In this document: one piece after another, positions 13,051 through 24,855 of the stretch
How positions within the stretch are numbered: position 1 is the stretch's first letter
Layout: each line of letters starts with the position of its first letter
NCBI RefSeq assembly: GCF_010093815.1
Contig: NW_022985550.1
Coordinates: 199,074 to 263,073, forward strand
DNA from: Pseudovirgaria hyperparasitica
Lineage: Eukaryota > Ascomycota > Dothideomycetes > Acrospermales > Acrospermaceae
Length of the DNA: 64,000 bases
Direction: 5' to 3'
Program-made: the position numbers and the translations under genes
Notes under the pieces: generated by a model
What the model saw: the letters and a program-made list of their open reading frames with translations, nothing else
What the model was told of the DNA's origin: nothing
Database searches by the model: none

Positions 13051-14131
13051 AATCGATGCAGAAATGGTTGAGGTTTGATATTATAAAGAGATGATGTTAC
13101 GAAGTTATCGTTCTTCACAAAATTACAATGAAATCAAGGCAAGAACATAGTGATCCTAATACAAGGCTAACCGCGTACGCACCTGTAAAGAACCTTCAGG
13201 CAGGAGATAAATGGCGTAACGCTTTCAAGGCCTCGTTCATAGCCCTGCCGGCCTCCATTAGGATTGCTTACCACATCCACAGAAGCTCTTTTAGAAATTA
13301 AGTGCAAATCCTTGAGACCATCGTCGATGCGACTGCTCGAGGCGTAGATCATTGGATAATTTCACAAAGCCAGCTAAGCCATACGCCTGAGTATAGAACT
13401 ATGTAAGCCATGGAGTGCCTGCATATAGCTAAGAATCCTGCCTGGGTCCATTTACTCAAGATCTGTCATCATTCAGACAGGGAAGTATAGATGCACGAGT
13501 TGCAGAATTCTGCGTTCGCTTTGATGTTATTGGACTATGAACCTTTACAACATGCGCATGACAGCCATCAGGATCTGTTAATAGGGCACGGAAACTAAGG
13601 TGTCCGGTCCGGTCCGGGCACCATCAGCAAGCCACTTTCCTCTGGTAAATAAACCTTTCCTGATTAGGTCCATGTAAAGCTGAATTCCATTCACAAAAGC
13701 GCATCTCGAAGTCCGTCAAGTCATCAGCCTCAATCGCGTGGCATATCCCATTGGAGCGTCCTAGCACATACTCGCCTAGTCGGATGATCTGCTGACGATG
13801 GGAGGTGGGACAATTAATGCAGCACGGCGTCATCCTGCTCCGATATTCAGATTGGCGACTGTGGCTAAGCGGACATCGCACACTATTATCGTATCGATGT
13901 CAGATTCGTGATAAGGCCAAGTCAGATGGAAGAATCAGGAAGAGATATAATGGGGTACAAGAACAAGGGTATCGCTCGGAGATTGCGATAGACAGGATGA
14001 CCTTTGTTTTGTAAATCCATTCGCACCTATCAATGATCAAAAGTTCACATTAGAACGTGATCCATCCAAATCCCAGAGCGTGTCTTCACGAAGTATCTCC
14101 AGCCATCAAGCGCCCTATAACAGCCTCTGAC
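13051..14131. other. intergenic, upstream of the terpene synthase
   Basis: No recognised gene. Open frames at 13624-13881 (minus) and 13805-14014 (plus) have no family features. The frame of the terpene synthase stays open upstream to a GTG at 14057 but contains no earlier ATG, so I end this spacer at the ATG at 14132. Confidence 0.5.
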
Positions 14132-15266
14132 ATGTCTCGTTTACGCCAATCCCAGCCGATAGCTGGAGAAAACATCGAGAGGATCACCATTCGCATGCCG
14201 GAGCTCTTCGTGTCATTCCTGAAAGATGCGCCCCTGTTGAACGCTGAATACACAGAAGTCAAGTATGAGGCGGAGGAAGCAATTACAAGGTATGCAAGAC
14301 AAAGGCCTGGTGAGAGCCGTGCTAAGCCATAACAGGGAGTGCAGCTTAAGCACACGAGTTAGTAAAGCCATAATGAAATGTGACTGGGCCTACCTCGCAG
14401 CAATTGTAGCCCACAATGCGGACCGCGACCGATACCGGACCCTGTGTGACTGGGGAAACTGGGTCTTCCCTTTCGACGACCTTTTCGACGACGGCGAGTT
14501 ACGCGCTGATTATGAGAGTGCAAAGACCACTATGGACCAGCTTCTTGGTCCATTTGTCGAGAACGTGTCGATGTGCGGTAGACAGGTGGCGCAGAGGCCT
14601 TCACTTCTTCGCTTCCACGATGGGCTCGTGCATCGTATACAAGGCGCGGCATCTAAAGGGGCATATGCCCGGTACCTGAAAGGCATGGTTGATTACTGCA
14701 ACGGTACCCTGGAGCAAGTGCAGAAAGTACAAGACGACAATGTACCGGCAATAGAGGAGTTTCTTGCCATGAGGCGGCGGTCGGTCTGTGTTTCTGCGCT
14801 TTTCGCATTGATCGAGTATGTGCACAACCTGGATATTCCTGATTATGTGTTTGAGAACGCAGCTATCCGCGAAATCGAAGAGGCTGGGATCGATATAATT
14901 TTGATGCACAACGACTTGCTATCTTACTACAAAGAGGAGTCGGAGCGTGTGCCTCACAATTTGGTTGCCGTGGCTAGGATGAGTGGAATGACGGGCCAAG
15001 AGGCGGTCAGCTTTATTGGATCATCGATCGACAAGCGATATAGCGATCTCAGGAAAGCGGCGTCTCTTGTGCCACTTTGGGGCACGCCGGTGACGGCCGA
15101 GGTTGAGAAATACATACAGGGGATTCGAAATGTCATCAAGGCAAATCTGTACTGGAGTTTCGGATCGCACCGATACTTGAGCGAAGAACAAAAGAAGAGA
15201 TGGCGGTCCAGGGGAGAGATAGAAGTGCTTGCAAATCCGCAGTATTTAGTATCACTGAGCATATAA
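14132..15266 (+). CDS. class I terpene synthase (sesquiterpene-synthase type)
   Basis: Ionises a prenyl diphosphate, probably farnesyl diphosphate, and cyclises it. Two exons (14132-14289, 14336-15266) give 362 residues. All class I features are present: aspartate-rich motif DDLFDD at residues 100-105, diphosphate-sensor arginine candidate Arg199 (46 residues before the NSE motif), NSE/DTE magnesium motif NDLLSYYKE at 245-253, and the RY pair at 332-333, the usual 80 residues after NSE. There is no prenyltransferase or class II DXDD domain. The intron (46 bases) was placed by phase and by the resulting family-like continuity ITRECSLSTR. It converges on a membrane-protein gene whose stop is 112 bases away. 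No P450, oxidoreductase or transporter adjoins it. Product structure cannot be predicted. Confidence 0.92.
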
Positions 15267-15378
15267 ACAAGTCTGAAAGTGAACTATTCACCAAATTAGA
15301 CTACAGATATCATAATATAAAGAAGTTAACAATACTTTCCGTTCGCCAACCAGACCGATGGAGATTTTCTCTACGGCA

Positions 15379-16753
15379 TTAAGTAGCATGTATCAGCTCC
15401 CTCGTCGAACTGCGAGAGCTCAACTCCAGATCTTCACCATTTCTACTTGATGGAGCTGAAAGTGTGTCATGACCGATGTCACACTCGCCCTGACTTTGAA
15501 ACTCTACCCTTGTTACCACGGTTTTTGTGATTCCCTGATCGCAGAACGGTATATCGTCCGTTCCACGACCAATCTCGGTGGTCAGTGTGTTCACCGAGTG
15601 AGACTGGATCAGGCCTGGTTGTACATGTAATTGAGGCCCAGCACTTGGTCGGCCTCTCGTAGTCGTGCCGAGATTGGTGCTTATGAAATGAGAATTGTCA
15701 TGGTCGCCGTATCGATGAGGTCCCCTTGCAAGTTTGGTAATCAGCGCTGCCATGTCCATCTCAATGTGTAGTTTGATGATATATGCTAGGGCCTGGAACT
15801 GGATAGATCTGTACAGCGTTTGTCAGTAAGCTCCAAGTCCCTTCTACTGTAGGAGTGCACACTTACATGTAATCATTTCGGAGGTTCATTACGCTAAGGA
15901 TTAAGATCTGTTATGTCTCAGTGAACGGGCAATTCATCTGTGGATATTCACATACGTCCACAAAGATCGAGACTCCAATCATGAATAAGTTGAATCCAAA
16001 GAGTGGGGTATACTTGGTGAGCCCTCTCGATATCAGGTTCTGCTTCACGGAAATGATGAAGTATATGTTTAGGCCAGCATCCAGGATAAGAAAGAGGCAT
16101 TTTTCCATGCGGTCCCAGATTTTGTTTGCGTAGATCCATTGAGGAGAGATTTGTAGGCGAGATGGTATCCATACGCAGAACACGGAGATATTAATGACCA
16201 GAATAATACCTGCAGTGAACCACTTCAGTCTTTGCGCTATCTTTTGATCTGCAATGACAATAGCAAGTCGATTTATGATGATCTGCAGGATGATGTGGAT
16301 CTTCAGATTGTCAGATGTAACATAGTGTGATACTGAGAGCATGACACACCTGAATGCTCCATATAGTGACTGGATCATATGTCAGGGTCGCAGCCAATGG
16401 AAAAGGGATAGGACTACAAACCAATGAAGAGATAGTATTCCAAGCTGTTTATCATCAGTGTGGGATTCAGAGATACGATCGGGATATAATTGCCTAGGCT
16501 GTAGAGTTCCGTCTACAAACAGCCAACATAGAATGCCCATTGTCATCGAAGCGATCCACTCAGTCCAGATCATCACCACGTAACCTGTTATTCGACGAGA
16601 TCTTCGCCATTTCTTGAGAGTCTGACGTGCCGCTTTGACTCCAGCGAGCCAGCCAAGCCCAAGCTGGATACCCCATGTCAGCGTGACTACCTTGTGCTCG
16701 AAAGCTGATATGTCGTCCTTGATATACCATGGAGGTATCAGGGTGCCTGGCAT
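15379..16753 (-). CDS. fungal integral membrane protein, seven-TM-like, function unknown
   Basis: Member of a large ascomycete family of uncharacterised polytopic membrane proteins. From the ATG at 16753 the protein starts with IPPWYIKDDIS and a TM segment ending in KAARQTLKKWRR, then TMs around VVMIWTEWIASMTMGILCWLF, LEYYLFIVTIW, WFTAGIILVINISVFCVWIP and LILDAGLNIYFII, the family hallmark RLQIS..W...N.IWDR.EK, then FQALAYIIKLHIEMDMA and a soluble Ser/Thr-rich tail. Several introns: 16493-16445 appears to use a GC donor (AG|GCAATT), which restores the family phase; others are 16421-16370, about 16350-16300, and two near 15780-15920. The last borders are approximate. Role (sensor, transporter) unknown; its proximity to the terpene synthase is only suggestive. 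Confidence 0.8.
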
Positions 16754-18264
16754 ACTTGAGTCGTTATCTGAGACGACTGGTAGACTTTCAGGAAGAAGGA
16801 TGCATATATCAGTAAGATGGGAAGTCGTTCGAAGGTGCTTAACTCCAGAAATTCGGGGAAGATCCGAGTACTATGGGTACTTGCGCGGCCCACAACGATA
16901 ATCGCTCATCGCCATCAATTTGCCATATAGTGTTAAGAACCATCTCTAATTCGCGTTGCGCGTGCCATGGCCGAACGAAATTTTCAAGGGGGCCCATCAC
17001 CAGCAGGGATTCTGTTCTGGAGAGGCATACATACATGATTTCTGTGCCCTGAGTTGGGCTTCGTAGAGCACTGTTATGTTGTTTCGTGATGATGTTTATA
17101 CCCTATAAACGTAGGACAAGCCTCGAGGCCGAAACTTGCTGAGCTCCAGTTTGGGCATATGCAGGGGGATCCTTGACAAAAGAGATTTCCAGTCCTTTTC
17201 ATGATACGTACGGCTGAATTCGGATCGTCGGTAGTGGCAAGTACCCGGGACTAGCTGGGATGTTTGCTCTGGGATGTTTCTATCATGCCATGTCGAGCCA
17301 TCCACGAGAACATGAAACACGACGATCTAACTCTGTTCGGGTACTGGCAGGGCCAAGACCCGGATACCATATCTTAAAAAGGAGTCGTTGCAAGTGTTTG
17401 GACTAAGACGGTATATGCCGAAGTATGAATGTCTACAAGCCGGTATCTCGAGTCTGAAAGGCAGTCGCACTGAATTCTCGTGTGACCAAGAATTCAAAAT
17501 AAAGTCTCGCAGACACGCGACCGCCATAAAGGCTGTCATCAAGCCTCAGTCTTCCTAGCTCTTAGACTTATGCATAGACAATACCCCTCAAGAAGCCACG
17601 AGCTCAATGTTCCGTTGCTCGCTTGCTGGTGTGGCGAAAGAGGAGAAGTCATCGATCTCAAAGGTCATCTACGTTTCGAGTTTGTCGAGTCAGCAGTTGG
17701 ACGAGGTACCTTAGACAACCGAGCTCGGGACACTTCTAATATAGTCACCTTGAGCTAGTATCAGACATACTGATAGACACATCACCCATCAAATATTGCC
17801 TCACCAACGTTGGTGGACGTGTTGAGGCTAGGCTTAACGCATAGTAGTGCGCAAAGTCGGGTTGCAGTTTAGAAAAATGTAGAACAGGGGCACGAACAAA
17901 CAGTTGTCTTGCTCTATCACAGTCATCGAACATGTGACTGTACACGAATAAAGGTTTACATATTTGTGCCTTATGAGTCACGTTTCCTTGTTCTACAAAG
18001 CCGGTGTAGGTAGTGTTGTGGCACGCACACCAGGCAGCACCGCCTCAGGAATGTGCGGAAGCAGTTCAGCGATGCTGTAGCCTTAGCGCTGTTACTGCAA
18101 TGTCCATACATATAAATACTACGAACATCTCCCAGGAACTACGATACTGATCCTCAATCTCTCGGTCACTCTTCTTCTTTCCTGAACATTAACGTTTGCA
18201 CATCAGTTGCTGCGCGTGCAATTTCGAACCACAAGTTGGGATATTCGGAATCTCCACAGCAACC
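16754..18264. other. intergenic
   Basis: No gene that I can support. Minus-strand open frames at 17096-17320 and 17327-17542 have no recognisable features. The frame of the downstream DUF4139 gene remains open to a TTG at 18196, but the first ATG in good context (ACCATGG) is at 18265. Confidence 0.5.
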
Positions 18265-20568
18265 ATGGCCGGTGTAGACGTCGATCAAACCATCTTGGTC
18301 AAGGATCTAAGTACGAAGTCGGTGGTTTTGTACCCATCGCACGCTCATGTGACTCGCGATATCAACGATGTGATGCTCAAGCAAGGTGTCAACACAATCG
18401 AGATATTCGGTCTCGCCCCGACTGTGGATGAGCATAGCATTCAAGTTGATGGCAGGGGTGCTGCAACTATCGTGGATCTTTCAGTTGAACTCGTGCCCAA
18501 TCCTGATGACTTCGAAGAGTTTTATATGGTTGCCGATGACCCCTCCAACGAGAACAGTGATCCTGAGGAGTCTCCTGATAATGATAACGAGCCTGATGAT
18601 GTGAAGAAATTGAAAAGTACACTGAAGGCTCTGCGAATGGAGTTGTTACATGCAAAGGAAGACGAGAACTCAGTTAATCAGAGACTTCTTGTACTCGACA
18701 CATATTATCGATCGATCGATGCGAGGTATTACAAGCCAGAACAAATACCGTCTGTCATGCAAAAGTACGCAGAAGATAGAGCCGCGATTCAAAAGGACCT
18801 TCACGCTGTATCGAAAACAATTGGAGAGCTGAAACAGAAGATCAGCAAGAGCGAGAAATCGAAACCAAGCAAAAAGATCCGTAGGATCGAAGACAAGCAG
18901 AAAAAGATCAAAGAACGTCGGAAAACGAAAGGGGACGAGAAAGCTCGGTACATCGAGGCTGAGCGACTTCGCTTCTGGCCCAAGAAAGTCTACCGAATCA
19001 TGCTTCAACTCGAAACCACTATTGAGACTCCGACCACCTCCCGTAAGGAGTCAGTCAGTTCGGTGACACTGTCTAGAGCTGCCATATCGCCACTCAAAGA
19101 TATAGACACCACGAAGGGTTCCTCGCCCTCGACAGCGATCTCGTTGTCCCTTTCATACATCACTCAACAGGCTCAATGGGGCCCACGCTACGACATCACG
19201 ATCGATTCCACCCAGAAGACCGCCACAATTGTCTACCGGACCGAGTTTATCAACCACACATCTGAAACATGGAAGGATGCTAAAGTTTCCTTCTCGAACT
19301 CGCAGACCTCATACCAAGGCGTCGACGACATACCTCCGAAGATGAACCCGTGGCATATAAAGCTTGGGCCGGAAAGTGATGACGTTGACGAGGGACTCCT
19401 CAGTCTGGAAGAGGTATTCCGGCCTCGTCGTAAAGCAAAGGCTGTGCCGCATTTCAATCGCAGGGCATTATTCGGTGAAGATGGTGATTACGTTGAGCCA
19501 CAGTACGACAGCTCAGCACAGCGTCAAGCATGGCATGCCAGCTCATTCAAAACTCAAGCCTCTGAAGGACTTAGGTCAGATACTTCGATGCAGCAGCAAG
19601 CAAGAACAAGCAATAGACTTTCCGGCAACGCGGCTCTCCTGAAAGTCAATGCTATGCCCCAAGCCTCAGCCTTCGGAGCAAGCACAACATATCAGTCACC
19701 ATTCGAATCCTACCATCCGTCACGCTTCCAAAACGCTTCAGACCCTCCACCTCCCGCCCACCCTTCCTCCCTCAACACCGAGATCCCTCCGTCCACAGTC
19801 GCCTTCGAAGAATCAAGTTGGGAGGACAACGGCCTGACAACAACCTACGAAATTCCCGGCACTCGCACACTCGCCCCGTCCTCGCAGACCCGACGCCTCA
19901 AGGTCGCGTCGCTCCACGTCAACTCGGTGCAGCTCTCATACATCGCTGTGCCCAAGCTTCGCGCTGCCGTCTTCCTGCGTGCCAAACTACGTAACCCGTC
20001 TACCAGTGTCACCCTGGTCAAGGGCTCCGCCGGCGTCTCACTCGACGGCTCGTTCTTAGGCCATGTAGACTTGCCGCGCATCGTGCCAGGCGCCCCGTTC
20101 AGCGTGCCTCTAGGCGTCGATCCAGGCATCAGCGTGAGCTACCCGAAGCCCGCCGTGCATCGCAGTGCGCAGGGCCTGTTTGCGCGGGAGAACGCCAAGT
20201 CATATACACGCAGCGTATGGCTCATGAATACCAAAACGCGCCCGGTCGAGCTGCTCGTGCTTGACCAGATCCCTGTCTCGGAAGACGAGAAGTTGCGCAT
20301 TGAGGTCCTGCAGCCGAGCGGATTGAAGGAGGGCGAGACGGTCACGGCGGGGATGAGTGCGCGCGAGGCTGGGGCTGTGGAAGGTGCACCGACGTGGATG
20401 AAGGGCGAAAAGACTTGGGGTAATGCAACGGCGAGTTTGAAGAAGAATGGCGAAGTCAGCTGGAATGTGAAGTTGGAAAAGGGAGGGGCGTGTTTGTTGA
20501 GATTGGAGTATGCGGCACGGACGCCGGGCACAGACAAGATTGTGAATGTGGCTGGAGAGCATCATTGA
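18265..20568 (+). CDS. DUF4140/DUF4139 (mucoidy-inhibitor-like) protein
   Basis: Single-exon gene of 767 residues. The N-terminal DUF4140 domain (about 10-120) contains VVLYPSHAHVTRDINDVMLKQG followed by the beta-rich segment NTIEIFGLAPTVDEHSIQVDG-type pattern. A charged coiled coil occupies about 115-260 and ends in a lysine-rich stretch (KIRRIEDKQKKIKERRK). The C-terminal DUF4139 domain spans about 290-760 and includes YITQQAQWGPRYDI and the near-terminal pattern around DPGISVSYPKP; a low-complexity insert (about 410-530) separates its halves. Bacterial relatives are called mucoidy inhibitor A; the fungal function is unknown to me. The start is the first ATG, in a strong ACCATGG context. 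Confidence 0.88.
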   Translation: MAGVDVDQTILVKDLSTKSVVLYPSHAHVTRDINDVMLKQGVNTIEIFGLAPTVDEHSIQVDGRGAATIVDLSVELVPNPDDFEEFYMVADDPSNENSDPEESPDNDNEPDDVKKLKSTLKALRMELLHAKEDENSVNQRLLVLDTYYRSIDARYYKPEQIPSVMQKYAEDRAAIQKDLHAVSKTIGELKQKISKSEKSKPSKKIRRIEDKQKKIKERRKTKGDEKARYIEAERLRFWPKKVYRIMLQLETTIETPTTSRKESVSSVTLSRAAISPLKDIDTTKGSSPSTAISLSLSYITQQAQWGPRYDITIDSTQKTATIVYRTEFINHTSETWKDAKVSFSNSQTSYQGVDDIPPKMNPWHIKLGPESDDVDEGLLSLEEVFRPRRKAKAVPHFNRRALFGEDGDYVEPQYDSSAQRQAWHASSFKTQASEGLRSDTSMQQQARTSNRLSGNAALLKVNAMPQASAFGASTTYQSPFESYHPSRFQNASDPPPPAHPSSLNTEIPPSTVAFEESSWEDNGLTTTYEIPGTRTLAPSSQTRRLKVASLHVNSVQLSYIAVPKLRAAVFLRAKLRNPSTSVTLVKGSAGVSLDGSFLGHVDLPRIVPGAPFSVPLGVDPGISVSYPKPAVHRSAQGLFARENAKSYTRSVWLMNTKTRPVELLVLDQIPVSEDEKLRIEVLQPSGLKEGETVTAGMSAREAGAVEGAPTWMKGEKTWGNATASLKKNGEVSWNVKLEKGGACLLRLEYAARTPGTDKIVNVAGEHH

Positions 20569-23492
20569 AGACAGCTGTGTCGATTGAAATTCTTATTATT
20601 CCACCATTTGTGGTATATGGACTCGCCAGTGGGCGTCGGCGACATTTGGGCGAAATGCTTGTGTCTATCAGATTTGGTGCAATGGGTTCTTGAGATCTAG
20701 GAAATTGTTCGTTGGATTTGGTCAGCGAGACCATTGTTAATCAGGCAGAGGCCGAAATTCATTCCAGTGTCTCAGAATGCCCACCTCTAATTCACGTAGT
20801 CTTTTGAGAATGAATGAATCAAATGTTTACTCTATAATCTCGGACTTGAACAAGATAACCTGTCTGATCTATGACATAACTTGGCAAGCAAAAATCCGTC
20901 GATAGTGCGAATGGCGGTATGTTGTACAACGTGCTTGATTAAGACCCTCTTGTTAGCAGTAGTACTGTATTGCGTGATGTAGCATAAGCTCTACTAAGCT
21001 TTGCCAAGTGGACAAGGTAATCCACATGGATCCCGTGGGGGCCTAATCACTTCTACGGATTGGAGGCGACGCGTCTTTCCCCACAGCAATATACTATACA
21101 AGACTCTGTCTAGTCCTTTATTTACTATGTCTCACAGTGGAGGAACCCAGTATAGTAAGATGACGAGTAGCCGTGGCCGAAGACTCAGGGAACATGACGT
21201 TCTTTTCTATCAGCCCTGTCCGCCCTGCTCCTGCATGTACGACACGACCTGTCTCATAGACCATAGTGCACAGATCCTCTGGAGACCTATTTACCGGGGA
21301 TGGAGGGACTGTCAAGCGATGAACTAGCAATGCAAGACATGTATGTCACGTTGCAGACTCCAGGCTTTGGCCTCGGCCATCCTGGTAGCACCCTGATGAA
21401 AGCTTCGTCCATTGCAAGTAGAATAGAGTCAATGCACGCAAGAGGCGGCCCGCCCCTGCTCTAACAAGAATCCTTCGAGGTGCAATAAGGCATGAAGATC
21501 GTTTACGCCAGACAAGCAAATGACAAGCAAATGACAAGCCAATAGTGCGGCTTGTTTCCGATAATCTATCTATCCCAACCGTCTTCCTGGACGCCAGAGT
21601 TGGTGGTTTGTCGATGCGCGATGCGGAGGTTATGTTGGTTTAACAGTACGAAAAGTGAGAATCGAGTGTGGATAGTGAATATACTTGCACTGCAGTTTGG
21701 TATGTACTTGTTTTTGTTGGAATGTGCGGTCCCGTATTGCGGAGACTCGACTGGAGGCCCCAAAGTGTAAGACCTTTGGTCAACAATGAACAAGATTCTA
21801 GATAAGATTCAGATGAAGCATCAGGTATATCACATTTTCAGCATTTATTGACCTTGATAATAATCAGACATGGAGTTCTATAACGTGTGGAATAGCATGC
21901 TGTACTCCTATCTTTGACGGTGACTATAGCAGCTTGTTAGACGTGTCTAATTTTCGTGTTGGACGGGCGTATGTCATCGAGATCGAAGCCAAAGTTCATT
22001 AGGATCCGACTGAAACATGCGGTTCACAAGGTGTTGTAGATGTAAGCGGCTTGCGGGAGGCGCACCATAGCGACATTCCTGTTTCGAGCATTGATAACGG
22101 ACGAATGAGAGAGTGTGAAGGGACCAGGTAGTGATGATGACACGTGAAAGAAACAGCGGGCAACAGTGACAGATAGATGGGTTTCAGCATCCGTCAGACC
22201 AAGATGGTGAGTGGTGGATATGGAGAGTGGAGGGTGGTGATTGTGGTGATGGTGTTTGCTGCGAACGTGGCTGGAGAGGGAATTGGAAAAGAGTTGTGGG
22301 GAAGATGGAGAAGGGCACGGACTCATCACGTGGCTATTCGCCGTTCTGTGACGGAAACTGCGTCACAGGCTGACAACTACTTTCTGCTTTCTGCCGGTTG
22401 TTGTTGCTAGACTTTCCAAATCTCGACCGGTGGGCACCCAGCTCACTCATCCTCCACACTACTCAGCACCAACATCCGCATACGCATCCGCAGTCTGTAC
22501 GTCCCTATGCGAACTGTCTGAAGCTTCCGAATCGTCTTGCTTTGGCCCCATGTCCTGCCATCCCCACGTGCGCCACGTGTAGCGCGCCGGCCACAAGCAT
22601 CGACCGATGACGTTACGAAGCTTCGATCCCCAGTTCGGCACCTAGAGCACAAGCATGAAAGGCCCACGGGTGATGTGCATTCCAAAAAAAGATCCCACGA
22701 GCCTCAGCTGAGGCTCAAACAGATCACTGTCCACCACGGCTAGGACGCCGCTCATCCGTAAATCAGAAAGGCACATGGACAAAGACAGGAACTTGCAGAC
22801 CAATGGAGCACGTAGCTGGATGCCGTAGGGACGAGAGATTTCTCTGATAGGTCTCTGCTCACGACAAACATGGCTTGAATTCGGCCATCGACGATGGTAC
22901 CTCTCTCTTATCACCTTACATGCGAAATTAGGAACGTAAAGGTAAGTGGGTTTCGCGTTGGAGGATTCTAGATGGTACACAATACTGTGAGTGGCTTTGC
23001 TTTGAGTCGATATGGACGAAGGGTGGGGCCTCCAAAAGATATGTGACAACGCGGCGATCTTCGTGTTTCTGAATCCTGCAGGATGGGAGACGAAAAAATA
23101 CTCGAGATAAACCAATCACAATCCCGGAGGTCAGCTGTCAGAAATACTACTGCTGAGGGGGGTCACTACAGCAGTCCTGAGTCCTGGGGCTGCAATTCAC
23201 CACAAAGCCATAACGCCCCCAACGCCTGGTCTCTGCATTCCATGCTAGCGCTCATTATCGACAGCCAACCCAACACCTGTGTACGGACAACCAGGCCTTT
23301 GTCGATCCCGCACCGTTACGGAGCAGTTTCCATATATCCTTGTTTTTCTTATTGCAGTCAAGACTTATATCAATATCTTGTTTCCGCCAGCCCTGTCCAG
23401 CTTCGATATGAACAATCTGAATCTATCTCTTCAACCTAGACAGACCAGAACATACCCAACCGCAATACCAATTCATCTCACCACGCTTCAAC
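20569..23492. other. 2.9-kb intergenic region
   Basis: I find no supportable gene. A three-unit imperfect tandem repeat (GACAAGCAAAT-like) sits at about 21508-21540. Open frames such as 22642-23115 (minus) and 23083-23439 (plus) show no domain or signal peptide. The right end is the promoter and leader of the AflR-like regulator. Confidence 0.45.
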
Positions 23493-24855
23493 ATGTTCGA
23501 TCCACCAGTCTTTGAGCACACTACTGCTCCCTCTCCCCCTCCACCTGCGAATGGCACAACACAACGGAGAGAAATCTCATTCATTTTCCCTTCGCCAGTC
23601 AAGGATGGCCAGCCTCGGTCTCGCAAGCTGCGGGCATCGTGCGATTCTTGCTCTCTCGCAAAGGTAGCTTCTGCCTGGACATGTTTATATTTTTCCCAGC
23701 TCACACTTGCCATAGGTTCGGTGCAGCAAGGAGCACCCAATATGCCAGAGATGCAAGAACATTGGCCACAAATGCAACTACTCTCCTTCTATGAGATTGG
23801 GCAAGCCAAGATCCATCCACAAAAAGCCAAAACCGGAGAAGCATCCCCAAAAGCCTCTACTGACTCCGATGGAATCGAAGCTTGAACCAGTCACCAGCAC
23901 ATCTAAGCCGATGACTGACATTAGTGATGCCAATCTCTACAACCTAAATGCACAGAATACCGCCTTCGACACCCTCCTTGGACTCGACGGTCCTCTACTA
24001 CCAGAATCCGACCCTAATCATCTCAGTAACATCATGGATGACACTATCTACTTTCCTACCAACGAGCTATTCACGCGCCAACCGAGCCTGTCAACCTTCT
24101 CAGATAGCAGTATTGACGACTATCTGAGTGGGAATTCAATGGACTTTGCGCCAGACTTTGCATTTGACAGCCCTGAGCCAATCAATGCCGTGCCAGGCCT
24201 TACAAGTGACTCGGAAGATGATATTACCAACTGTTTCATCGACCCAAAGAGTACACAGAATGTTGGATTTTCAACAAATCCTCTGCAAACCCCTGAGCCT
24301 TCAACGCCTGGGTCTCCAGCCCAAAAAGCGCATGACTGCACAGAGATCGCGTTCAAAGCATTGAACAGCCTATATTCCTGCGAGAGTGCGCATAGCAAGC
24401 CAGGATCATTTCCTGACAACTTCACTGCCATGGAGAACATCATCTCGGAAAATGATCGAGCTATGGAAATCGTCGAGCGTTTAATGGCATGCCCTTGCTC
24501 CATCAGCCCGAACTACTCAACAACTCTCTGCTTCATACTGCTAAAGGTGCTTTCACTATGCAACATTGCACAGGGCCTCGGCGGAGAAATTCAATACCCA
24601 GGCATTTTCACACCTCGCCAGTCGCTGCCCGGTGAGGATGGTGAGCGCAGAGTCAAGCAAGCCCAATCCATCATTACAGGCCTGCGCAGGGTTGAGAAAG
24701 TTGTCGATGAGTTCTCATCACGTTTCAGCCGCAACACAGATAATGGAAAGATCATTGACGAGATGGTCTACGTCCATCAAGAAAGGATGCTCCGGAAAAT
24801 GCTCCGGAAGGCGGCCGGATCCGCCATGATCGGCATGGGCTCCCCAGAATTTTAG
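23493..24855 (+). CDS. AflR-like Zn2Cys6 transcription factor
   Basis: Fungal-specific regulator of the aflatoxin-regulator type. Two exons (23493-23663, 23716-24855) join within the zinc cluster to give 436 residues. The DNA-binding domain has the exact spacing C50-x2-C53-x6-C60-x6-C67-x2-C70-x6-C77, starting CDSCSLAKVRCSKEHP and followed by the linker RLGKPR, which is AflR-like. The C-terminal half (about 275-400) carries an AflR-domain-like helical region with CTEIAFKALNSLYSC and MACPCSISPNYSTTLCFILL. Related proteins often control secondary-metabolite clusters, but no polyketide synthase, NRPS or tailoring gene lies beside it; the nearest biosynthetic gene is the terpene synthase 8 kb upstream. 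Target genes are therefore unknown. Confidence 0.88.

Noticed and set aside
14057-14131. N-terminal extension of the terpene synthase
   Set aside because: The upstream part of the frame begins at GTG with no ATG; nuclear fungal genes start at ATG, so 14132 was taken.
18196-18264. N-terminal extension of the DUF4139 gene
   Set aside because: The upstream part starts at TTG; the ATG at 18265 is in strong ACCATGG context.
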